A DNA stretch of 11,985 nucleotides from Eimeria necatrix (taxonomy: Eukaryota; Apicomplexa; Conoidasida; Eucoccidiorida; Eimeriidae): contig NW_013654738.1 in assembly GCF_000499385.1 (NCBI RefSeq), positions 2,501 through 14,485 on the forward strand, read 5' to 3'. The notes beneath the pieces were generated by a model. The model did not search any database. It was not told the DNA's origin and saw nothing but the letters and a program-made list of their open reading frames with translations. The first letter of the stretch is position 1; each line of letters starts with the position of its first letter. The translations under genes and the position numbers were made by a program. This document shows, one piece after another, positions 1-9,825 of this stretch.

Positions 1-133
1 GCTGCGCTGTTTGCAGACCGCATTGCTGCGCCTCTTGCTGCTGCTGCTGCTGCCAGTGGAGCAGCAGATGCTGCTGCAATCTGCGGTGTACAGACACTTG
101 ACGGGTTCGCCCAGCTGCTGACCCTCGTCCTTG
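1..133 (+). CDS. DOP1-like exon 1 of window (5' end outside)
   Basis: Frame 1 is open from base 1 and encodes an alanine run, then 'GVQTLDGFAQLLTLVL'. The donor GTGGGG at 134 leaves one base (G), which completes a Glu codon with AG at 296-297. The phase match with the next exon is the main support; the exon itself has no recognisable family motif. Confidence 0.55.
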
Positions 134-246
134 GTGGGGCCCACATACCTGCTGCTGCTGCTGCTGCTGCTGCTGCTATTCGAACAGCGCTGCCATGAGT
201 AGCCTTGGACTCGCAGCCCCTAGCCGCTAACCCTTTCTGCATATCA

Positions 247-289
<43 letters not shown>

Positions 290-1118
290 GAACAGAGGGA
301 TGCCGCGGGCTTGCGCCGACGCTGCGGCAGCTGCCAACAGTTTGGAGGCTGCTGCAGCAGACAGTAACAGACTTGCGCCGGCTGCGGGCTTTGAGGGACA
401 ACAAGGAGCTGCTGCTGCTGCTGCAGCGAGCTGCAGCTACGCCGCAGCCTTCGCCTGCTGCTGCAGCAGCAGCAGCAGCAGCGCCATCCATTAGTGCTGC
501 TTCTGCCGCATCTTTCCAGGAGGAGCAGCGGAGCGTAGCTGCAGCAGCCGGCGCTTCGACTGCAGCGCCAGCTGCTGCAGCAGCAAGCTCCGAGGCTGCG
601 GACGGCGGAGACGCAGCAGCAGCTGCTGCGGCTGCTGCTGCTGCAGCAGTGGTGTCCCCAGAGCTTGCCGGGTGCAGCGATGCAGTGCAGCCATCGCTGC
701 AGCAGCTGCTGCAGCAGCTGCAGCAGCTGCTGCATGCAATCAGCAGCTTTTTGGCACATGCGGAAGGCCTTCTTGTGGAATTATCGGCTTCAGAGGATCC
801 AACAACACCAGCACTAGACACTCTTTTCTCAATGCTGGTGCGCTTTTGCTGCTGCTTCTACTGCTGTTGCTGCTGCTCGTGCTGCTGTTGCTGCCAGTGC
901 TGTTGCTGCTGTCGTAGGCACAGCTGGCTTGGCGGGCGTTGCTGTCACTGACTGGCCGTGTCTTGAGGAAAGAGGCTTTTGCTGGGTTTAGGGTTTAGGG
1001 TTTAGGGTTTGGGGTTTAGGGTTTAGGGCTTTCGTTAAAGGCTAGAACATGCTGTGTGTGTTTCGGTGGCGGCACAGCCTCCACTTGTAGAGCTCCACTG
1101 TTTCATCGAGGAGGAGAT

Positions 1119-1164
<46 letters not shown>

Positions 1165-1260
1165 GGTCTTCCGCCGTGGCTGCTGGCGCTTCTGGACTGT
1201 GCGACGTCTCCGAGGCTATCCGTTTGCTGCAGAGCAGCACAGACATTTATTTCAATCTTG

Positions 1261-1294
<34 letters not shown>

Positions 1295-1539
1295 CCTGCA
1301 GCAGGAGGCACTTGATTTGCGAAACCGACGAGTGTATGGTCTGTTGCAGCTGCCTGTACACCCGACACCCTGACACATTATTTGCTGCGGCCATTTCGCA
1401 GCTGCTGCTGCTGCTGTTGTTGCCGTAGCTGCTGCTGCTCTAGCTGCTGCTGCAGTAACTGCTGCTGCGTCAAGCTCTGTGTTGCTGCTGCTTTTGTTGG
1501 CGCTGCAGCGCGTGGCGGCTACGCTGTGGGACTGCTTAG

Positions 1540-1570
<31 letters not shown>

Positions 1571-1824
1571 AGCAGAAGGGCTCATTGTGGATCTTCTGCT
1601 GCAGCTTAACGATGCGTGTCTTCCTGAAAGACCGGTGCGTGCGTGCTGTCGCATGTTGCTGCTGCTGCTGCAGTTGGTGCTGCAGTTGGCTTGCTGTTGA
1701 TCTGAGCAACAGCAGCAGCAACAGTAAGTGCAGCAGCAAAAGTGGGCAGTGGCTGCTGCTGACTTGTGCTTTCTGCAGGCTGTAGTCGAATCGGTGATTC
1801 TGGCGGGCCTTCAAGGCAGCAGCA

Positions 1825-1860
<36 letters not shown>

Positions 1861-2000
1861 CAGAGAGTGTATGGAGGTTCAGCGCCTTCTGGCGGCACGC
1901 GCGGCTGCAGGTCTACAGGCCTTTGGGTTTGCTGCTGCCGAATGCTGTGCTGCACCTCCTTGCTTCTCTCGGCGACGCGTTTCCTGATATCCGGTGGGCT

Positions 2001-2034
<34 letters not shown>

Positions 2035-2987
2035 TCTACATTCTGCTTCGGCTTTTTTTCTGGTTCTGATGCTGTTGCTCATCTTTCAGCCCTGTTATTG
2101 TTTTCGTGCTGCTGCTGCTGCTGCTGCTGCTGCTGCAGGTATGCAGCGCGGGTGTTCGTGCGTCTGGGCCTAGACACGGCGCCGCAGCTGCTGCGCCCCG
2201 TATTTGACTGCATCCTGAGTGCCCCGCCTCCCGTGCAGCTGCAGCAGCTGCAGCAGCAGCAGCAGCAGCAGCAGCATGGGGCGTTGAAGGGGCGGCAGGA
2301 GCAGCCACGCCTGCAGCAGCCGGCGCTAACAGAGCAGCAGCTGCAGGTGCAGCTGCTGTCGCAGCTGCAGCACCGGATGGAGGAGGAGGCAGCTTCTGCT
2401 GCAGCAGCAGAAGCGACTGCTGCTGCGCACCGCGGGCTGGAGCTGCTGCAGCTGCTGCTGCAGTTCGAGGGGCCCCTGCTGCTGGAGCGCATGCAGGACT
2501 TTTATGTCGAAGAAGACCTTCTAGAAGCAAATGCGATGCAGGCGCAGCTGTGGGCAGCAGCAAGTGGGGCCCGGGGCCCCCGAGGTGGGTTTTAGCTCTG
2601 CAGCTGCAGCAAAGTGTTCACAAGCCCCATCAGCAGCAAAGTGTGCATGCAGCTAGGCAGCAGCAAACCAGTTGCCAGCTGCAGCACGAGGCCCGGGCAC
2701 AGCTTGAGGGTGTGGCTGGCTGCTGCTGAGTGCGGCTGTGCGGCGCAGGCAGTTCTGCTGCAGACTCGGAGGCTGCAGCAGCAGCGGCGGCGGGAGCAGC
2801 AGCAACAGCAACAGCAACGGCAGCAGCAGCAGCAGCAGACTGGCACGCGTGGACCTACAGCGACTTCTCAATCGTTGACTATGCGGATTTGTTTTGCGTG
2901 GTTCTGCTGCGCTTCATTTCCTTCCGGATGCCGCCCTCAGCAGCAGCAGCAGCAGCAGCGGAGGCCGCCGCGGAGCGGCCCAGCGAC

Positions 2988-3023
<36 letters not shown>

Positions 3024-4506
3024 CGCAGCAGGTTTGCTGCAGTCCACGGCACCGCCTGCGAGCTGCTGGGCTCTTTCCTCTCCGCGCTGCAGCCAGCAGC
3101 AAGAGCCAAAGAAGTTTGCTGCCTCTTGTCGCATGCGCTGGTCGACAGGTTCCATGCTGCAGTCCAAGACGCAGACTACGCAGCCCAGGTGAACTCCGGG
3201 GGCCTGGGGTTTAGGGTTTAGGGTTTAGGGTTTAGGGTTCAGGGTCTAGGGTTTACGGTTTAGGGCTTAGGGTTTAGGGTTTAGGGTTTAGGGTTTAGGG
3301 CTTGGGGTTTAGGGTTTAGGGTTCAGGGTTTAGCGTTCAGGCCTCAAGGTTTAGGTTTAGGGTTTAGGGGGGTTTATGGCTTAGAGCTCAGGGTGTAGGG
3401 TTTAGAGTCTAGGGTTTAGGGTTTAGGGTTTAGGGTTCAGGGTTTAGGGTTTGGGGTTTGGCCCGAGGATTCTGGGAGGAGGCGCGTAGGCCCTTCTGGC
3501 TGTCGTCTTGAGATCCCGGCTCGAGCCTGTAGCTCATTTGCTGCTGCTGCTGCTTCTGTTGCTGCTGCTGCTGCTGCAGTCGCAGCTGCTGCAGCTGCTG
3601 CGCGTTGTGATTGTACACTCGAGCCAAGCAGCCACAAGCATCTCCCCGGCCAGCAAGTGCCTCCTCAGCAGCAGCAGCACGGAGCTGCAGCAGCTGCTGC
3701 GCCAGCAGCTGCCGCAGCACCGCCCCTCGCCGTCGGCAGCAGCAGCAGCTGCTGCTGTTGTTGCAGCAGCAGCTGCTGCTGCGTCCGCCGAGTCGGCTGC
3801 AGCGTCGGCACCTGCAGCATCAAGCACAGTGGCAGAAGCTGCTGAAGGCGCAGCAACTCAGCAGCAGCAGCAGCAGCAGCAGCAGTTCCCTCTGTTTGCC
3901 TTGGGAGTGCAGCAGATGAAAGCCAAAGTATGCAAGCTTTGCTGCTGCTATAAGTGACTGCCTAGGGTTAAGAGCATAGTCTCGGGGCTGCATGCAGTTT
4001 GAGGGCAAATCGAAATATTGCTGCTGCTGCAGCAGATGCTGCTGCCGCAGCTGCTGCTGCTGCATGCGCCTACAGCAGCAGCAAGCGCTGCCGCTGCGTT
4101 CTCTGCTGCTGCTTCTTTAAAGGGTGTGTTGGTGTTGCCCGCGGTGCATGAGGCCGTGCGGCGTAGGGCTTAGGGTTTAGGGTTTAGGGTTTAGGGTGTA
4201 GGGTTTAGGGTTAGCTCTGCTGCTTACTTCTGCTACAGCTGGGACGTCTGACGCCTCTTAGCCAAGACTTCGGGGGTTTGCTGCGGGGTTTGCTGCTGGC
4301 GATGCGAGTGGAAGACACTGCAGCAGGAGCAGAAGCAGCAGCAGCAGCAGCAGCAGCAGCCGCAGCACGAGACGCAGCAGTCGAGGAAGCAACTCAACTT
4401 TCCCTCTTTCTGCTCCAGTAAGCCCTCAGCCACAGATTCTTTCTTTCAAAGCTTCTTTAGGCAGAAGCAACTTCGCTGCGGCCCCCTGAGCAGCTTCGCT
4501 GATTGC

Positions 4507-4552
<46 letters not shown>

Positions 4553-4687
4553 GGGTGTACAGACACCTGCCTGCTGCACAGCTGCAGCCCGTGTCGGTAG
4601 TTTTGTTGGATTTCTTCTGTCGCCTGCTGCTGCGCGCTGCTGTGGGCCGCAACGCAAATGCGCCCGCCTGCAGTTGCAGCAGAGGTC

Positions 4688-4721
<34 letters not shown>

Positions 4722-5958
4722 GAGTTCCCGGATGCTGCTGCCGTACCTGAGGGGCATCTTAGGCGTCTTGAACTTCTGCCTCGACTCTGTTGCCAAAGGC
4801 GACGCAGCCAAGGAGGCGCAAGCAGAGAGTGGTAAGAGCCAGCAGCTTGAGGGTTTAGGGTTTAGGGTTTGGGGTTTAGGGTTTAGGGTTTAGGGTTTAG
4901 GGTTAGGGTTTTGGGTTTAGGGTTGCGTGTGCAGGCGGCTTGACGCCTTTCCTGGACCTCTTCTCGTGGCACAGCACTGCTGTCAGCGACGAGGAGGCGC
5001 TGCAGCAGAAGCTGCAGCAGCGGCTGCCGGCCATTGCTGCTGCGCTGCACATGACGGTCTCGGCCTGCGTGGCAGCAGCAAACCTCGTGCTGCCTCCGCT
5101 GCAGCAGCAGCTGCAGCAGCAGGGTTCCGGCAGCAGCAGCAGCAGCAACGGTGATGCTGCTGCTGCTGTCGCCTGGTCTGTTTCGGGTGGGCTTCATCAA
5201 GGCGCCGAGGGCGGAGTGCCTGCGGTGAGCGAGGAAGCCCCAGCAGCTGTTGCTGCTGCAGCTGCTGCTGCTGCTGCTGACTGCAGCAGCAACCAGCAGC
5301 AGCAGCAGAAGCTCTCCGACTGCCAAGGGGCCCACCTGACGCATGCAGATGAAGCTGCGCTGTCGCTCTTGAGGCAAATTCTTGACCGTCTGTTTGTCAG
5401 GTTAGCCCAAACCCTAAACCCTATGCCCCAAACCCTAAACCCTAAACCCTAACCCTAAGGCCCAACCTTTACACGCGTGGCTGAGTTTGCTGCAGCTTCC
5501 CCCGGAGATTTGCTGCGAGCTGTGTCTCCATCTGGAGCGGAGGCCTCTGCAACGATGCAGCAAACTTGCGGAGTTTGCTGCTGCTGCTGCGGCTGATGCG
5601 AGGCGGAAGGCTTCAGTACAGCTTTTGCCCTAAACCCTAAAGCCCTAACCCTAAACCCTAAACCCTAAACCCTCGGTCATAAGTGAGGCCGTTTGCTGCT
5701 GCCTGCTGGCTGTGGGGCACGTCTGTTGGTCTGCAGCGCAGCTCCTGCTGCAGCGTCTCGCGATTCAGCAGCGTTTAGGGTTTAGGGTTTAGGGTTTGGT
5801 GTTTAGGGTTTAGGGTTTGTGCTGCAGGACCCTGTTGCCGCCCCTGGTGGGCCTGCTGCAAGACGCAGCAAAGGGTTTAGGGTTTGGGGGTTCTTCATCG
5901 GCGCCTATTTCTCCGGCTTCCTGCCTCATGCACTTGTCGCCGCTAGCTGTTGCTGACG

Positions 5959-5994
<36 letters not shown>

Positions 5995-6354
5995 GGCCTG
6001 GCGGCATGTCAGGGCCAGAAGCAGCAGCAGCAGCGCCGGGGACGGAGGCTGCGGCTCCGGCGCCGGCGGCGGCGGCCGCTGCTGCCGCAGCAGCAGCAGC
6101 AGCAGCAGCAGGGAGGGACAGCGTGGAGAAGCTGCTGCAGCAGGCGGGCCTGGCGGAAGCCCCGAGGCCCCGCGAAAGCATTATGCTGCACCTCATTTAC
6201 ACTCTTGTAGCTGCTGCTTACCCCCCCCCTTTCTTGCAATTTAGAAGTCTCTGCAGCTCCTCCTGCGGGCTGCAGCAGCAGCAGCAGCAGCCGCTCGCTG
6301 CTGCTGCTGCTGCCTCAGCCGCAGCGGCCGAGGCAGCAGCCCCCCCCGCCGCCC

Positions 6355-6385
<31 letters not shown>

Positions 6386-7622
6386 CGAGACCGACACGGA
6401 GTCCGTGTGGCGGCTGCTGTGCCGCGTAGTTTCCCTTTCTGTGTCTTCTCCTCGACAGCCACTTTCTCTTCTTTGGACTTTTGCAATTATTGCTGCTTTG
6501 GACAGAACTAAGCCTGCCAAGGAACACTTGCTTGCTTCCAAAAGAGTATGCTGCTGCTGTTGCTGCTGCTGTTGGTGCTGCTGCTGCTGCTGTTGCTGCT
6601 GCTGTTGGTGCTGCTGTTGCTGCTGCAGCTGCTGGTTTTCACGCCGCGTGCGCCCGCAGCTGCGGCGCACGGGAACGCAAATTAAGAGCTGCTGAGCATT
6701 GGAGAAGGCCCGTGCGAAGCCTGGGGTTTAGGGTTTAGGGTTTAGGGTTTAGGGTTTTGTTGCGCATGCGACTGCCAGGTGAGGCGCGAGATGCAGGAGC
6801 TGTTTCGACTTTGCTGCTTCATCGGCTCCCGCTGCTTCTCCCACAGAGTGGGAGCAGCAGCAAATCCAAATGCTTTTGATGTAACTCCGCCGCTGCCACC
6901 TGCCGTGGATTTGCTGAACCAGGCTCTCGCAGTTGCTGCTGCTCCTGCTGCTGCTGCTGCTGCGCCTGCTGCTGCTGCGGCGACGGGAGACGCCAGGGAG
7001 GACTTCGCAGCGCACAGCGCAGCAGCAGCGCAGCCACCCGCCGCACCAACAGCAGCAGCAGCAGCAGCAGCCGTGGCACCGGCTGAAGGCATTGCCAGCA
7101 GCAGCAGCAGCAGCAGCAACGGGGAGGCCGCGCTGCTGCAGGAGCTGCGGCGGCGTCTGGTGCTGCAGCTGCAGCCACCCTCCCTGCGGGCCCCGTGCTG
7201 CATTGCAGAAGCAAATAAAGAAATTGCCAAACGGAAGCTTTCGGCTGCTGTGGCTTCTCCCACAGACCCTGAAGAAGTTGCTGCTGTTTTTGGCCTTGCT
7301 GCGCTGCTCATGCAGTGTGCAGATGTGCGTCTAGGGTTTAGGGTTTAGGGTTTAGGGTTTAGGGTTTGGGGGTAGGGGTTGAGGTGTGGGTCCAGTTGGT
7401 GGCTTAACTTTTCACAAGTTCTCTGTAAGTTCTACAGTTGAGCCCTAAGGGTTTAGGGTTTAGGGTTTAGCGTTTAGGGTTTGGCGCGTGGGTTTGTCTC
7501 CAGCTGAAGCAGCTCAACAGAAGAAGTCCTTTGTCTGCTCTTTTTCTTCAAACCCTAACAGATGAGCTGCAGGGCAGTCTCGCCCAGGCCCTGAGCAGCG
7601 CCGCCCCGCAGGTGGGCTGCTG

Positions 7623-7664
<42 letters not shown>

Positions 7665-7773
7665 ATTTTGGCCCTGCGGGTCAAGCTGAGTGGCCGCGCC
7701 GCTCGTGCTGCTGTTGCTGCTGCTGCTGCTGCTTGTGGCTCTGGGTGCCACAGTCGAGTGTAGGCGCCGCTGT

Positions 7774-7809
<36 letters not shown>

Positions 7810-8586
7810 GCGCAGGGTTTCATCTCCCGCTATTTGCTGCTGTCGCTCTTTGAGTGGCTGCCACTGCGGCTGTTTCCAGGAGCAGCAGCGCCGCTGCGGC
7901 GGCTGCTGCTGGAGGAGCTGCAGCGGCAGCAAGTGCTGCAGAGCGACCGCAGAACCCTCAGGGCTTTGGGTGCTGCTTTGGGCGCAGCTCTGGCAACAGA
8001 AACTGCAAAGTTGGATGCCATCATGCCCCCCCCAAACGCCGGGGTCCCTAAACCCTAAACCCTAAACCCTAAACCCTAGATCCTTGTTGCTGGGCCGCGG
8101 GTGGGGCGCCCGCGGCCCCCTTCTGCAAACCCTAGACCCTAAGAGCCCTTTTGAAAACCCTAAGTAGCAGGCCTTCTTCTCAAACCCTAGGCCCTGCGCT
8201 CCAAACCCTAAACCCTAAACACTAAACGCTACACCTTAAGCTCCAAACCCTAAGCCTTCCGCCTAGCAGCAGTAGTTTGCGTGTGGTTCTGTTCGGGCTT
8301 TTGGCTCTGAGCGAGTGGCCTGCCAGGGTTCAGCCTGTAGGGTTCAGGGTTTAGGGTTTAGGGTTTAGGGTTTAGGGTTTAGGGTCTAGGGTTTGGGCGC
8401 AGGTGTTTGTGTCTCGGGAGCGGGAAGCCTCTGGGCGAGTGGCCCACATGAAGCGGCTGGCCTTTTTGCTGCTGGCAGCTCCCGAGGGTTTCTTTACTGC
8501 CCATGTAGCTTTGCTGCTGGAGAGACTCACTGAGGCCCTCAAGCCCTCCTACCCTGCTGCAGTCTCTGTCGAAATCACCATTCAGG

Positions 8587-8629
<43 letters not shown>

Positions 8630-8838
8630 ATGGTGCTGCTGATGGTGCTGCTGCTGACGGTGCTAACTTTGCTGCTAGCGTTGCTGCTGCTGCTGCGCTG
8701 CTGCAGGTCTTCGTCTGCGTGCGGGTGCTGCTGCTGCGGCTGCCGCCGGCCTCGCGGACTCCCGTGTGGCCCATAGTTTTGACGGAGTTGATTCGGGTGT
8801 TTTCGGGGGCCCTAGGGGGCCCCCCGCAGGCCCCGCTG

Positions 8839-8876
<38 letters not shown>

Positions 8877-9790
8877 CACAGGCAGCCCCCAGAGAACGCC
8901 CCTGGCCCTCCTCTCCGCAGGCCTCAAAGTTGTCGAAGTGGCGACGCTGCTGAATCTGCCGGACTTCACTTTGTACCGCTGGGTCTTTTTGGCTGAAGAC
9001 TCAGCAGCAGCAGCAAACCAGCAGCAGCAGCAGCAGCAGCAGCAGGTTCAGCAGCAGCAGGAGGAAGGCGACCTGAAAAATGAGCATGTGCATACAGGGA
9101 GCCTTCAGCAGCAGTTTGCTCCTCCCATTTTTGAGGAGGAGCAGCAGCAGCAGCAGGGTGGAGACGCTGCAGCAGAAACAGCAGGGGCTGCTGCTGCTGC
9201 AGGTGCAGCTGCAGAGGCGGCCGCACGGGAGCATCTGCAGCAAACGGCTGCAGGGGACCCCCAGGACTCTGCTGCAGCAGCAGCAGCAGCAGAAACAGCA
9301 GCAGCAGCAGCAGCAGAAACAGCAGCAGCAGCAACAGCAGAAGATCGAAGCAGGAGCTTGGAATCCCAGTTGTCTCAAAGTCTATCTTTCGAAGGCACCG
9401 CCACCCCCCCTCACGGCAGCCGCAGCAAGCCAGGCAGCAGCAGCAGCGGCAGCAGAAGCAGCAGCCGCAGCAGCAGCAGCCTGGCCCCTAGTGAAATGTC
9501 TATGGTCAACTCCTCAGCAGCCACATTCCGGCCCTTTCTCAGCGTGCTTGCAAGCAAGTATCAATACCCGCAGCAGCAGCAGCAGCAGGAGCAGCAGCAG
9601 CAGCAAGACAAGGAGGCCCACTCTTACGAAGCGGTCAGTTGTTGCTGCTGCTCTTGCTGCTGCTGTTGCTGCTGCGTTTTTTTCCTGTGGCGTGTTCAAG
9701 GCTTGTAGATTGTACAAAGCACGGCTTTTGTGCTAGAAGAGCAGCTGCCGCTACAGCAGCAGCAGCAGCCCTTGCCGTTGCTGCTACGGC

Positions 9791-9825
<35 letters not shown>

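Noticed and set aside
244..759. Long - strand ORFs opposite the + gene exons, such as 244-759, 2036-2563, 5810-6196, 8379-8969 and 9635-10156
   Set aside because: They are antisense reflections of CAG/CTG runs, composed mostly of Leu, Cys, Ser, Ala or Gln homopolymers with no conserved island; the + frames carry the family motifs.
1056..1373. Gln-run ORF overlapping exon 3 in another frame
   Set aside because: It looks attractive for its Gln runs, but the Ser-run frame carries the helical 'PPWLLALLDCATS' segment and joins both neighbours in phase.
3206..3461. True chromosome end or subtelomere
   Set aside because: The arrays are short, internal, occur in both orientations and lie within a continuous gene, so they are interstitial telomere-like repeats.
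3928..4238. Additional coding exon in the region 4010-4130 (CTG/CAG-rich)
   Set aside because: No frame gives a non-repeat conserved segment, and exons 8 and 9 already join in phase without it. I see only a CAG/CTG patch and a telomere-like array in this 311-base stretch.
8080..8337. Hidden gene or exon in the non-array middle of the 8044-8402 intron
   Set aside because: All frames have frequent stops from scattered CCCTAA units and the flanking exons join in phase; it reads as degenerate telomere-like repeat plus unrecognised sequence.
984..8396. CRISPR array
   Set aside because: The regular repeats are 7-base telomere-like or 3-base tandem units without spacers, in a eukaryotic genome.
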